DNA of 64,000 nucleotides from JBPOFM01 sp041391925 (GCA_041391925.1 JAWKNA010000010.1:78453-142452), one strand, 5' to 3'. Shown: positions 44,908 to 54,575, counted from the first letter of the stretch. Notes: generated by a model from the sequence alone, not told the origin. A program made the numbers and translations.

Positions 44908-45663
44908 TTATCTCAATTCGTAAGTAATGGTTGATGTAGATTGGATATCAAATGTGGTGCCATCGATTAATTTGACCGTTTCTATCTCATTGTTTTCGTC
45001 TCTTGTGGATTCAACGTTGACATTATTTCCAAGGAATGTAATGCCCGTTAATTGCTTGGTGGAAAATAGCAAGGTGTTGAATATGTTCGATGATGATGAG
45101 CCTAGCGAGATGACAAGTATCAAAGGGAAATTATCTGGGACATTTTTAAACACCCCTTCACTGCTACCATAACTGAACTGAAAGTTGCCTGCAGTTGCAT
45201 TGATATTAATGATATTGCCAGATGCGTCGTATTTAAACAACAAATCACCTAATCCCGATGGGACGCTGTAGGTATTGGCAAATTCATTATACACCACGGT
45301 TAAGGGGATAGAACTAGTTGAATTGATGAGTGTGACTTGTGAGACTTTATCGTTAGAATACTCAAATGCGTATTCTAAAGTAGAGCCATCATCCCTCGTA
45401 TTGATAATTGAAGAAATACTGGAATCAGCACTATAAGTTATGTCATAACTATTGGTTTGTGTGCTATTTACAAAATTAAATTGAGAGATTCTGTCGCTGG
45501 AGTTGTATTGAATTGTCATATCAACTGCATTTGAGGAGCCTGTTTGTACAGTAGAAATTTTTGTTGGGAAATAGTCAGTTATGGTATTTGAGTTATCATC
45601 ATCATTGTTGCAGCTTGCAAATATGATAAGACATAAAACTGATATAATCTTTAATGTTTTCAT
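44908..45663 (-). CDS. YD-like repeat lipoprotein, last gene of the operon
   Basis: A 251-residue lipoprotein (lipobox IIFASC, then an Asn/Asp spacer). The mature part consists of strand-rich repeats resembling YD/Rhs-type sequence: MTIQYNSSDRISQFNFVNS, YDITYSADSSISSII, YAFEYSNDKVSQVTL. It is similar in plan to the lipoprotein at 46.9 kb, in the same operon. Surface exposure is likely. Function is unknown. Confidence 0.7.
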   Translation of the reverse strand: MKTLKIISVLCLIIFASCNNDDDNSNTITDYFPTKISTVQTGSSNAVDMTIQYNSSDRISQFNFVNSTQTNSYDITYSADSSISSIINTRDDGSTLEYAFEYSNDKVSQVTLINSTSSIPLTVVYNEFANTYSVPSGLGDLLFKYDASGNIININATAGNFQFSYGSSEGVFKNVPDNFPLILVISLGSSSSNIFNTLLFSTKQLTGITFLGNNVNVESTRDENNEIETVKLIDGTTFDIQSTSTITYELR

Positions 45664-45681
45664 GGTTTATATTTTTAGATT

Positions 45682-46908
45682 TTATTTTTTACAGCGTGAT
45701 GATTTTTCCTGCATTCGCTTCTGAATCTCACGATATTCAGGAGTCATTATCAACGGTGGGTCATTAGGACCTGAATAACGTTGTTTTAAAGTGGTAAGCT
45801 CGATTGCTGCTTGCTGTATTCTGGCTTTTTCTTCCATATAACAAGCTTTTTTTTGATGGTCAGAGTCTGTTTTGACTCGTATTTGTTCCCACTTGCAGAG
45901 TTTGAGTTCCACTGACAGTTCATCAATTTCCAACAGCTCTACAGGGTCGCCATACATACCTTTCATAGCGTTTCTCACATTGGCATCTGTGACCGCGTTG
46001 CCTTTTGACATCTCCTCAATATTTTTTTTCTCCTTCTTTTTTTGTTCAATTTTAAGTTGATTGATGCGGCTTTCTATGTCAGAACAATTCCCAGAAAAGG
46101 TTTTGTTTTCGAGTGTCGCGGTTTGCGATGCATTATTGGCAGCCATATCAGAATACATCTCACCTTCGATATGCTTGAAATCGGATAAAGTGATTTTGTG
46201 GCGCTCGTTTTTCCAGCTATTGGCTGTGAAGGTGCCTTTGCTCGACTTCACTTTGACGACCATAAAAACGCCTTCATCAGTTTTGATATACCCTATACCA
46301 CTGTAACCGATAAAACGTTTGAACAGTAGTTTATTAGGCTTTGTACCAGGTTTTCCACCGCATAAAATGAATGTGGGAACACTGCTGCCAGAAGCCTTAA
46401 ACGAATGTGCAACAAAATTCTGCGGCAACGGATTGATACCATCACCTGTGCGATACACCGTTGTTCTTTCAAATGGAATGTCTCCAGAATAAGCAACAAT
46501 TTCTGTATTCATTGAGCTCATGTATCGCACAATATTGCCGTTTTTCTTGTGTGTATAAAAGTTATAAACTCGTCCGTGCGGATTGTAATAGGTCAATCTG
46601 AAATCTGGGTCGTCGATATCAAAACTTCCATCATCAGCATTGCCTATCTTTCCTGTAATGGTAGCGATGTCACCGTTGGACGTATTGATGTACAATTGGA
46701 TTTTTGTTTCCAATCCATCAGGATTTACGGCAGTTATCATCACCAGTTTATCAAAATTCAATACCATTCTCGAAGTGCTTCCATCGATTGGTGGGTCGTT
46801 TTCAGGGATAAGTGCAGGTACGTTGGTAAGCCTCTCCAATTCTGATGTTTGACCGAAGCTAAACGTACCAATAAGCAGTATCAATGTTACAAGAATTTTT
46901 ACTTTCAT
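45682..46908 (-). CDS. Secreted protein with C-terminal coiled coil, unknown function
   Basis: A 408-residue exported protein: signal peptide (MKVKILVTLILLIGTFSFGQ), a beta-rich N-terminal half (about 25-270, with RMVLNFDKLVMITAVNPDG and VYNFYTHKKNGNIVRYMSS), and a highly charged helical C-terminal part (about 275-408, RINQLKIEQKKKEKK, MEEKARIQQAAIELTTLKQRY). I start at ATG 46908, three codons inside a GTG-started frame. It abuts the lipoprotein gene upstream. No family recognised. Confidence 0.65.
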   Translation of the reverse strand: MKVKILVTLILLIGTFSFGQTSELERLTNVPALIPENDPPIDGSTSRMVLNFDKLVMITAVNPDGLETKIQLYINTSNGDIATITGKIGNADDGSFDIDDPDFRLTYYNPHGRVYNFYTHKKNGNIVRYMSSMNTEIVAYSGDIPFERTTVYRTGDGINPLPQNFVAHSFKASGSSVPTFILCGGKPGTKPNKLLFKRFIGYSGIGYIKTDEGVFMVVKVKSSKGTFTANSWKNERHKITLSDFKHIEGEMYSDMAANNASQTATLENKTFSGNCSDIESRINQLKIEQKKKEKKNIEEMSKGNAVTDANVRNAMKGMYGDPVELLEIDELSVELKLCKWEQIRVKTDSDHQKKACYMEEKARIQQAAIELTTLKQRYSGPNDPPLIMTPEYREIQKRMQEKSSRCKK

Positions 46909-46919
46909 CTTTATCACAT

Positions 46920-47669
46920 TTATCGTTTGATATATTCATAAGTGACCACGCTTCCAGTGTTTGAGGTGCGTTTGGTAGGGTAGTCGTCGTTGTTATATTC
47001 ATAAGTGAATGTGCCTACATTTGGGGTTCCACCAGTAGGTGTCACAGTTACTGTCCTGTAATTATTGACATTGCGTACAAAGCCAGTATTTGGAACTGAC
47101 AAGGAGGATATGTGCTTGTCATCAAAATCCGAGTTTTCGGTAGTAACTATGAGAAGGCCATTGGTATCATAAGATAGTTGGGATGTTGTATTTCCATTGG
47201 CGTCCAAGTAATACTCTACACTCAAGTATGGCGCGTTGCCGGCATATGTTTGGTAAACGCTTACTTTTCCTGGAACGCTGTAATCCGCTTCCGATTTTGA
47301 ATCATAAGTTTCAACCCCGTCTACCACGAGGTAGGTCTCAATCTTGGTAACTTGACCACTGACATTATAGAAGTAAACGCTCTTGAAGTCATCAGACGGA
47401 GATTGTACATCGTAAAAAGCCTCGGAAAGCTGTCCAGAACTGTTGTAAGTATAGGTCGCTGCATAATCATTTAGCGGATTTGAGTAAACGCTGCTGAAGC
47501 CAGTGGCTCGATTGTTATTGTCATAGGTGTAGGTGGTGGTTTGAGAATTTGTGACAATTTTTGTCAATAATGTTTGCATAGGTGTACTGCCACCATCGTC
47601 GTCGCTACTACAAGATGCAAGTAAAATCAATGTAAGAGCAGCTGTAAGGATATGTTTTGTAGTTTTCAT
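46920..47669 (-). CDS. YD-like repeat lipoprotein, second gene after OmpA
   Basis: A 249-residue lipoprotein (lipobox LLASC, then an acidic spacer). The mature part is a series of YD-type repeats: TTYTYDNNNRATGFSSVY, AATYTYNSSGQLSEAFYD, SVYFYNVSGQVTKIE, YLDANGNTTSQLSYDTNG. The 45.7 kb lipoprotein has the same plan with different sequence. Likely surface exposed. It lies 18 nt after the OmpA gene. Confidence 0.72.
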   Translation of the reverse strand: MKTTKHILTAALTLILLASCSSDDDGGSTPMQTLLTKIVTNSQTTTYTYDNNNRATGFSSVYSNPLNDYAATYTYNSSGQLSEAFYDVQSPSDDFKSVYFYNVSGQVTKIETYLVVDGVETYDSKSEADYSVPGKVSVYQTYAGNAPYLSVEYYLDANGNTTSQLSYDTNGLLIVTTENSDFDDKHISSLSVPNTGFVRNVNNYRTVTVTPTGGTPNVGTFTYEYNNDDYPTKRTSNTGSVVTYEYIKR

Positions 47670-47687
47670 AATATGTTGATTTTAGGG

Positions 47688-48980
47688 TTACAATTTGATG
47701 AATTCCACACGACGATTTTTGGCTTTACCATCGGAGGAGGTGTTTTGGGCAACTGGTTGCGATTCGCCTTTACCTTCTGTTTGGATTCTGGAACCTGCCA
47801 CTGCATAATTTTCAGTAATGTAAGTCTTGACCGCGGCGGCACGTTTTTTGGAAAGCTCCATATTGTCAGCGTCCGAACCATCACTGTCTGTGTGTCCGAC
47901 AATCTTTATTTTCAAGCTTTGGTTTTGCACCAAAGCATCTCCAAATTGTTTGATAACAGCAAATGATTCTTTCTTTAAAATGTCACTGTTCACATCAAAA
48001 AGAATGTCTGATGTTGAGGTTTTTCCGTTGTCCATCAATTCCTTAATGAGTAAGCTACGAGCATCCACATCTGCCGAAGCAATACGCACGTTGCTAATAA
48101 ACATTGGAATTTCTGAAGCAGGAATGAGATAGTTGTTGTTCAAAAAGAAATTATTGAGCATATCTGTGGTCAAAGCCCTTGGCAAATCGATGATTTTGTT
48201 ATCATCCAAATACAATCTTATTCGGGTTTTGTTGATGGCAATGGCTACATGCAATACTTTATTGGCATATTTTGTAAGTGGAAAATCACTTTTATTACCA
48301 ATGACGTCATTTTTTAAACCATATTCCAACGTCTGTCCGTCTTTTTCGGAGTAGCGATGTAGGTTGATGAAGAAACGGTTTCTGTTGAACATATCTTCCT
48401 TTAGAATGTCGCGCACAGGTGTCAATCCAAATTGGATGAACGGCGTGGATTGTTGATTGTTTGCTTGGAGGAATAAGTCAAATTCAATCGTGGAGTTTTC
48501 CGGGAGCGACTTGTCCATAACAGGATTGACGATGGAGTTGTGCATCACGCTCAACCATCTACCTTTCAACCCTTCAATCGTCACGACTTCACCGCTACCG
48601 TTCGTGTTCCACTGTGCTGGAAAATCGCCAATGGCGTCTTGTGAAAAATCGTCAGAGAAAATTACCGTTCCACCAGGAACAAAATCGCTGTTTGACTTTA
48701 CTGTTTTGGAGTCAGGGTTTCCTGTGTTATCAATGACAGGTTTATCATTTTTAGAGGATTTGGACTTTTCTTTCTTGCTTTTCTTTTTGTCTTTTTTGCT
48801 CGGATTCAAGACGCTATCCATGGCTTTTCCAGTTTCTTTTTCACTTTTTTCTTCAACTTTACGTTCGACGGTACGTTCTACACCTCTTTGTGCTGCGTCA
48901 CTCACTTTTTTAAGTAGCTGTGCATTGGCTTGTAAGCTAAAAACCACAAATAGAATGACTGCGATGAGTTTCGTTTTCAT
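47688..48980 (-). CDS. Lectin-OmpA family outer-membrane protein
   Basis: A 430-residue exported protein with three parts: a signal peptide plus Lys/Ser-rich linker (about 20-85), a jellyroll lectin-like domain (about 95-290, VIFSDDFSQDAIGDFPAQW ... NSTIEFDLFLQ ... LHVAIAINKTRIRLYLDDNKI), and an OmpA peptidoglycan-binding domain at the end (about 320-430, KIVGHTDSDGSDADNMELSKKRAAAVKTYI, GESQPVAQN, NRRVEF). It likely links the cell surface to peptidoglycan. It lies 4 nt after the 50-residue gene. Confidence 0.82.
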   Translation of the reverse strand: MKTKLIAVILFVVFSLQANAQLLKKVSDAAQRGVERTVERKVEEKSEKETGKAMDSVLNPSKKDKKKSKKEKSKSSKNDKPVIDNTGNPDSKTVKSNSDFVPGGTVIFSDDFSQDAIGDFPAQWNTNGSGEVVTIEGLKGRWLSVMHNSIVNPVMDKSLPENSTIEFDLFLQANNQQSTPFIQFGLTPVRDILKEDMFNRNRFFINLHRYSEKDGQTLEYGLKNDVIGNKSDFPLTKYANKVLHVAIAINKTRIRLYLDDNKIIDLPRALTTDMLNNFFLNNNYLIPASEIPMFISNVRIASADVDARSLLIKELMDNGKTSTSDILFDVNSDILKKESFAVIKQFGDALVQNQSLKIKIVGHTDSDGSDADNMELSKKRAAAVKTYITENYAVAGSRIQTEGKGESQPVAQNTSSDGKAKNRRVEFIKL

Positions 48981-48984
48981 AATG

Positions 48985-49137
48985 TTACTTTTTAAAGGTT
49001 GTTTTCTTGATTAATTTGTTCTTATGGACAATGTGTAATTCATAGTTTCCTTTTTCCAAGTAATTAACATTTAGATAAACTTTGGTTGAGGGAAACTGCT
49101 CCAATTCACCTTTGTAATTATGTTTTTTTTTAGGCAT
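48985..49137 (-). CDS. 50-residue protein ahead of the OmpA gene
   Basis: A short frame found by translating the gap. It has no signal peptide; the start is basic (MPKKKHNYKG) and the second half, KVYLNVNYLEKGNYELHIVHKNKLIKKTTFKK in two parts, reads like the last strands of a type IX sorting domain (L-x-x-G-x-Y-x-L-x-I-x-x-x-x-K). It ends 4 nt before the OmpA start. The frame is open with no internal gap and the residue pattern is protein-like, so I call it a gene, but only with moderate confidence. Confidence 0.5.
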   Translation of the reverse strand: MPKKKHNYKGELEQFPSTKVYLNVNYLEKGNYELHIVHKNKLIKKTTFKK

Positions 49138-49193
49138 GAAAGAGCTGCATCCAATTGTTTGAAGTAAAATTAGTGGAGTAAATTTTCAAATGG

Positions 49194-49230
49194 TAAGAGC
49201 TATGTAACAGACCATAAGAGTCATGTAACA
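49194..49230. promoter_or_regulatory. Direct repeat with 21-bp period upstream of the OmpA operon (putative operator)
   Basis: TAAGAGCTATGTAACA (49194-49209) and TAAGAGTCATGTAACA (49215-49230) agree at 14 of 16 positions and start 21 bp apart. On the minus strand this is TGTTACATnnCTCTTA twice. It lies about 60-95 bp upstream of the 50-residue gene start and next to the hybrid regulator gene. A -7-like TAATTTTA lies at 49172-49165. Confidence 0.6.
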
Positions 49231-49263
49231 TAGTTGTAAATCACTGATAAACAGTTGTTTTTT

Positions 49264-51972
49264 TTAAGAATTTGGACGGTAATTGGAAGGTGTGACACCA
49301 TAAATGTCCTTAAAGCACTTGGCAAAGTAAGACATATCAGTAAATCCTACGGCATATCCAATTTCAGAAATGTTTATGCCTCCTTTTTCAATCAAAATTG
49401 CCGCTGCCTTAATGCGCTCGTTGCGGATAAATTCCGTTGCGGAAACTCCAAATAACGATTTCAACTTTCGATGCAATTGCATTCGGCTCATACCAACGGT
49501 TTTGGCAAAATCGTCAATGGTATATTCAGAATTAGAGAGCTCTTTTTCCAAAACTTGTTCCAAACGCTGGATGAATTTTTCATCAGCAGAAGTGATGGTG
49601 ATGTCCGTTGGTTTCAGGATGAGTTCTTTACTGTAACGTTCTCGAAGTTTGTGCCTTATCTCAATCAATTGGTGGACTTTTTTCTTTAAAATTTCGTGAT
49701 TGAATGGTTTGGTCAGATAATCATCAGCTTCGGTGTGTAATCCTTTTAACTTAGATTCATCCGATGTTTTTGCAGTCAAAAGAATGATGGGAATGAATGA
49801 CGTGGTTTCATTTTGTTTCAGTTGTTCAGTCAGTCCGAAGCCATCCATTTTGGGCATCATGACATCGCTTATGATAATGTCTGGAATATTTTCTATGGCG
49901 AGTTTCAATGCCATTTCACCGTCTTCAGCTTCAAGAATGTGATAGTCTGCTTTAAAAATATCTTTCAGAACAGAGCGGATGTCATTGTTGTCATCTGCAA
50001 CAAGCATGATGGGAAGTTCTTCAAGATTTTCGGAAGAGATTTGATTCTGCCCTTTAAAACGTTCTTCTGCTATGACACTGACATCTTTCAGTAATTCTTT
50101 GTCCAAAGGTAATTTTACAGAAAATTTTAGTACGTTATTATGAAGTTTGGTCTGAATACTTCCTTTGTATAAAGAAACCAATTCTTTAACCAAAGCCAAA
50201 CCAATACCAACACCTTCACTGGATTTTTTATCTTGATAAAAACGTTCAAATAGCTTTGAAATGTCTTGGCTTTGGAGTGTTGTGAAATTGGAAATGGATA
50301 GGTGTAAGTGATTATCTTCAAATTTTGAATCAAAAGAAATAAATTTTCCTTCTGGAGTATATTTTAAGGCGTTAGAAAGTAGGTTAGTGGTAATTTTTTC
50401 CAAAACATCCATATCAAACCATTCTTCTTTGTTTGAATTTTCTATCTGTTTGGTAAACGTTAGATTAATTTCTTCGGCTTTCATTTTGAAAGGCTCAACA
50501 AGTGATTCCAAGAAGGTGGTGAGATTGCTTTTTTGTAGTAAAAGTTTAAGATTTCCAGAATCTATTTTGGAGAGTTGCAACAATTGGTCCACTAATGCCA
50601 ACATTCGATCCGAATGTTGCTCAATCATATTCAATTGTTTTGTCTTGTTTGTATCGGTCTCTTCATTTTTAAGCAACTGCAGCGGACTTTTGATTAAGGT
50701 CAAGGGCGTTCTGAACTCATGCGAGATATTGGCAAAGAATCTCGATTTCAAACCATCCAATTCTTTTAACTTTTGAGCTGTTTTGAGTTTGTTTCTATAA
50801 GCATAAAGCAAAAATCCACCAATCATGAAGCCGAGGCTTAGCAAACCAATAAACAAATATCTCTGGTTTTTTTGTTCTTCTTTGGCCAATTCGTTTTGCG
50901 ATTTCAAAAGTGCAATTTCCTGTTCTTTCTTTTGGGTCTGGAATTCGGTCTCTAACTTGTATATTTCATCATTTTTGCTGATGCTGTCAATTTTGTTCCG
51001 TGTAGATATGTAATTTTTATAAGCTTCATTAAGCTTTTCGGAATTCTTTTGTTTGGTGTAGATATCAATAAGCCCACCGTACATTTCTTCACTCATCGTT
51101 AGATTGTCAGTTTCTTGGCATATCTTAATTCCCTCGTTGTAATAGTGAGCGGCTTTTTCATATTCTCCAGATTCGGTATAGAAATACCCAAAATAAGATA
51201 GTGCCCGCAATTGTTTGATGTTATTTCCAGATTTATAAGCGATGTCATAGTAGCGTTGGTAATCTTTTTCTGCTTCCTTAAACCGTTTCATCTTTACCAA
51301 TAAATAGCCTCTGCAAATGGCTGCATAGCTCAATGAATTTTCTGGGCCATTTTTTTCGTGGTACTCAATTGCCCTGTTGAACAAATCCAAAGCTTTTGTA
51401 TATTCATTTTTGGAGATATAAAGTTGGGCCAATCCTATGTTCACTTCCTGAACACCAGGGTCATAAACAAGAGTTTCGTACATTGCTTTGGCCTTTAAAT
51501 AGTATTCGCCAGCTTTATCATAATCGTGCGTCAGCCTTACAGAATACCCCATATAATTATAGGCTTGAGCCCTCAGTCTTGAAACCTTAAGTTTTTCGTG
51601 GCTCTCACAGATGGAATCTACTTTGTAATAATTTTGAAACGCTTCGGAATATTTATAATCATAGAGATTGAAATTTCCCAAAACGATATATCCTCGACCT
51701 TCTAAAGCTGGAAAGTTGTTTTTTTTGGCCTGGGCAATGCCTTGTTTTGTATAATAAACAGCGGAATCGGTTTTGGTTTTTTTGTTGAAACCAGAACCAA
51801 TTTCGTAAAGCAAAGTTATTTTGATGGAATCGTTTACGGCTGCATTCAGAAGTTTTTTCAGTGAATCGACTTCCTCAATAGGTTTTGTGATTTCAGATTT
51901 GGTAGTTTTTTCCTGAGAATGGACGAATTGAAAGGACACTATGAATAATATGAGGCAGTATAACTTATTCAT
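49264..51972 (-). CDS. Hybrid two-component regulator (TPR sensor, kinase, receiver, AraC)
   Basis: A 902-residue HTCS-type protein. A signal peptide (MNKLYCLILFIVSFQFVHSQ) leads to a periplasmic TPR-like array (about 30-340), a TM (about 375-393, FIGLLSLGFMIGGFLLYAY), HisKA with the phosphoryl His in ISHEFRTPL near 425, HATPase (NLLSNALKYTPEG, GVGIGLALVKELV), a receiver near 655-775 (MLVADDNNDIRSVLKDIF, DIIISDVMMPKMDG) and an AraC HTH at the end (IDDFAKTVGMSRMQLHRKLK, EIGYAVGFTDMSYFAKCFK). It senses a periplasmic signal and probably controls the neighbouring operon. Confidence 0.92.
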   Translation of the reverse strand: MNKLYCLILFIVSFQFVHSQEKTTKSEITKPIEEVDSLKKLLNAAVNDSIKITLLYEIGSGFNKKTKTDSAVYYTKQGIAQAKKNNFPALEGRGYIVLGNFNLYDYKYSEAFQNYYKVDSICESHEKLKVSRLRAQAYNYMGYSVRLTHDYDKAGEYYLKAKAMYETLVYDPGVQEVNIGLAQLYISKNEYTKALDLFNRAIEYHEKNGPENSLSYAAICRGYLLVKMKRFKEAEKDYQRYYDIAYKSGNNIKQLRALSYFGYFYTESGEYEKAAHYYNEGIKICQETDNLTMSEEMYGGLIDIYTKQKNSEKLNEAYKNYISTRNKIDSISKNDEIYKLETEFQTQKKEQEIALLKSQNELAKEEQKNQRYLFIGLLSLGFMIGGFLLYAYRNKLKTAQKLKELDGLKSRFFANISHEFRTPLTLIKSPLQLLKNEETDTNKTKQLNMIEQHSDRMLALVDQLLQLSKIDSGNLKLLLQKSNLTTFLESLVEPFKMKAEEINLTFTKQIENSNKEEWFDMDVLEKITTNLLSNALKYTPEGKFISFDSKFEDNHLHLSISNFTTLQSQDISKLFERFYQDKKSSEGVGIGLALVKELVSLYKGSIQTKLHNNVLKFSVKLPLDKELLKDVSVIAEERFKGQNQISSENLEELPIMLVADDNNDIRSVLKDIFKADYHILEAEDGEMALKLAIENIPDIIISDVMMPKMDGFGLTEQLKQNETTSFIPIILLTAKTSDESKLKGLHTEADDYLTKPFNHEILKKKVHQLIEIRHKLRERYSKELILKPTDITITSADEKFIQRLEQVLEKELSNSEYTIDDFAKTVGMSRMQLHRKLKSLFGVSATEFIRNERIKAAAILIEKGGINISEIGYAVGFTDMSYFAKCFKDIYGVTPSNYRPNS

Positions 51973-51991
51973 CCTAAAAGTTTGGTATTAA

Positions 51992-52024
51992 CTAAATTAG
52001 TGAAATATAAACAAAAAGCGCCAA
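51992..52024 (-). promoter_or_regulatory. Probable promoter of the hybrid regulator gene
   Basis: Minus strand: TTG (52024-52022), 22 nt, TAATTTAG (51999-51992), one mismatch from TAnnTTTG. Confidence 0.4.
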
Positions 52025-52111
52025 AGAATTTCCATAGTGTATGTTTGTTGTTTGCTCAAGGATAGATTTTATGATTTTTTGAAGAATATTTTGATAAAAA
52101 TAATTTGGGAA

Positions 52112-54547
52112 TCAATTCATATGGTAAATTAAAATGGAATTGCTATCACCTTTCGTAATAAATTCCAATCCTTTTCCATTGTCTATATTATCGAGTTCAA
52201 TACCGGAATTTCCATAGACAGGAAAATTACTGATTTCTTTCCCAAGGCTATCAAACAAATACACCTTTTTAGTTTGTAGGTCGGTTACCGAAACATAAAT
52301 TTTGTCATTAAGATAAAAGATTTTTGGCGCTGTATACACGCCATAATCCATTTCAATTTTATGGGTTTTGATGTTCAAAATATTATCGGATAGCGTGACC
52401 AATGTTTTGCTAGTGGCAGTCATAGCATGTTTTTCTCCAAGGTTAAGGTCTAAACTGTTCATTTTGCCATTCTCATCTATTTGAATCAAATCACCTTTAT
52501 CAGTGGTAGCCGTAAATTTGTTGTCGTACAGATACACATCATTATTGGAAAAAGAAATATTGTTTTTAACATTGACTCTTGTTTTACCAGTTCGGTCCAA
52601 AATCTCCAATTCGTGACCTTGTACAAATACAATGTAATCTTTACGTCCTATCCTAAAATGTTTTGGTTGGGAGTTGATGTTGCTTTGAGCTTTCTTAAAA
52701 GTAAAGCCACTGACAATTTTTCCTTGTCCGTCGTACATCAAGGTCGATGATCCTTGAGTGACCATCAAACGGTAATCACGTTTATTGTCATAATCAAATA
52801 CAGAAAGTGGTTGTGTAATGTTATCATTAAATTTTAATGGAAAAGGCGATACATCTTTACCGTTTCTGTCTAAAACATATACTCTGTTGGAGGTAGCAAA
52901 AACCAACTGCAAACGTCCGTTTTTATACATATCTATTTGTTCAACCTTGCCAAGGACTTTACCTTCCAATTGTTTTTTCCAAAGAACCTTGCCATCATTG
53001 GAAATCAGATAAAAGTTGTTTTTCACATCTTGTACCACAATTTCCATTTGGTTATTGGTATGATTATTTACCAATTGAGGGTCTGTCAACAAATCGTCAT
53101 CCAAGGCAACATTTATGTCTTCGGAGACCGAATTTGCAACGGTTTTGCCTTTATTCTTTTTGATGACGATATTTACATGGTCAAAATCGGTGTCTTGGAT
53201 AAATTGGATTCCTGAAGCCCTAAAAGCATCTATTTTAAGATTTTTTTCTTCTGAAAAGTTAGTATCCAACAGATGATTTAGACTTTCAGCATTGGCATAT
53301 ACAAACAATGAAGATTCGTCGCTCATCTGTTCCATAATACTTTTGAATGCAGAAGTTTCTGAAAGCGTGGCCGAATTTTGATAACTAGATATAATATCTT
53401 TCATTAGGGCATCACTATCGGTAAACACAAAGAAATCATCAATATTGGCATAACTTGATGCATTTTTATAACTGATGAATGGCGAAAAATAATCTTTAAA
53501 TAATTCTGGGTGGTCATAAGGAAAAATAGCCACTTCGCGATACGTTTCAATAGCATTTTGGGTCAATAATAGATCACCCATTGCAGTAGCATCCAAAGAG
53601 TGCACTATAATAGCCTGTTCATTTCCCCTATCTATTACTCCAATTTCTGAAGCTGTATCAAAAAGAGAAGTTGGGGCAATGGAATCTCTTTTTTTGAACT
53701 TGGAAAGATTTTCACTGAACACTTTGTAATTATTGAATGTGAAGCTTAAAAATCCATCTACGTCCTGTGGACATATTTGTGACAATTTGTTTTCTTGTGC
53801 CGTAGTATTTCTGAAAACGTTGATGAGGCTTTTGGCTGAATCGACTGCTTTGGTGATGCCATTAAATACCAATTGATCTTGAGATAAATCGCCATCAACT
53901 AAAAAATAATTTGATAGAGGCACATGGTTCAACTCTTTGTTCAGGAAAAAAGAAGGCACTAATTTATTCTCTTTTGTATTGATAAGTATAGATACTGATT
54001 TGTCAGTTCCAGCTGTTTTGTAAATAGCCAATAGGTTTTTGTCAATTTCTTTTTTGTCATTAAATGCAGACTCAGTAAGTGATTGGTCATTGGATGCAAA
54101 AAAGATACTATCCTTAACAGTACTATATATAATGGTATTGTCTAATGTGGTCTTGGAAATTGTCAAACGGTTGTAGGAATAAGTCTCAACACTGCGATTT
54201 GGTACAGAATCCAATTTAAATAAATTTTTATCGAATTTCGTGATTAGGGCAATTTGCAAACTGTCCTTGTCATTTTTGCCAAAACTCAATAAAACATTGT
54301 CAACAGGATTTAGATAATCTAGGTAATGAATTTGAGATTGGATTTTACAAATGGATTTATATTCTAAAACTCCATTTAACAAATCATTGTTTTTAAAAAC
54401 ACTTTTCAATCCTTCAATGGATTTTGTCTTGATAATGATAGAAGCATTTGGAGGAACGGTTGATATGAGATTTGAACTTGTTGTAGCGTCGTTTTCGCAT
54501 CCTATTATAATAAGGACAAGAGGAATCAGGATCCAAAATTTTCTCAT
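52112..54547 (-). CDS. Large lipoprotein with C-terminal beta-propeller-like region
   Basis: An 811-residue lipoprotein (lipobox IIIGC). The N-terminal 460 residues include repeated stretches on NASIIIKTKSIEGLKSVF, FSFTFNNYKVFSENLSKFK and other DUF3352-like segments. The C-terminal part (about 500-810) has repeated strands with Asp/Gly turns (NFYLISNDGKVLWKKQLEG, RVYVLDRNGKDVS, ELEILDRTGKTRVNV), suggesting a beta propeller. The start is ATG 54547; a frame six codons longer is not needed. It follows rnhB after 28 nt and is probably in the same operon. Function is unknown. Confidence 0.7.
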   Translation of the reverse strand: MRKFWILIPLVLIIIGCENDATTSSNLISTVPPNASIIIKTKSIEGLKSVFKNNDLLNGVLEYKSICKIQSQIHYLDYLNPVDNVLLSFGKNDKDSLQIALITKFDKNLFKLDSVPNRSVETYSYNRLTISKTTLDNTIIYSTVKDSIFFASNDQSLTESAFNDKKEIDKNLLAIYKTAGTDKSVSILINTKENKLVPSFFLNKELNHVPLSNYFLVDGDLSQDQLVFNGITKAVDSAKSLINVFRNTTAQENKLSQICPQDVDGFLSFTFNNYKVFSENLSKFKKRDSIAPTSLFDTASEIGVIDRGNEQAIIVHSLDATAMGDLLLTQNAIETYREVAIFPYDHPELFKDYFSPFISYKNASSYANIDDFFVFTDSDALMKDIISSYQNSATLSETSAFKSIMEQMSDESSLFVYANAESLNHLLDTNFSEEKNLKIDAFRASGIQFIQDTDFDHVNIVIKKNKGKTVANSVSEDINVALDDDLLTDPQLVNNHTNNQMEIVVQDVKNNFYLISNDGKVLWKKQLEGKVLGKVEQIDMYKNGRLQLVFATSNRVYVLDRNGKDVSPFPLKFNDNITQPLSVFDYDNKRDYRLMVTQGSSTLMYDGQGKIVSGFTFKKAQSNINSQPKHFRIGRKDYIVFVQGHELEILDRTGKTRVNVKNNISFSNNDVYLYDNKFTATTDKGDLIQIDENGKMNSLDLNLGEKHAMTATSKTLVTLSDNILNIKTHKIEMDYGVYTAPKIFYLNDKIYVSVTDLQTKKVYLFDSLGKEISNFPVYGNSGIELDNIDNGKGLEFITKGDSNSILIYHMN

Positions 54548-54575
54548 TTCAAAGGGTTTTTGCAAATATAAAAAG

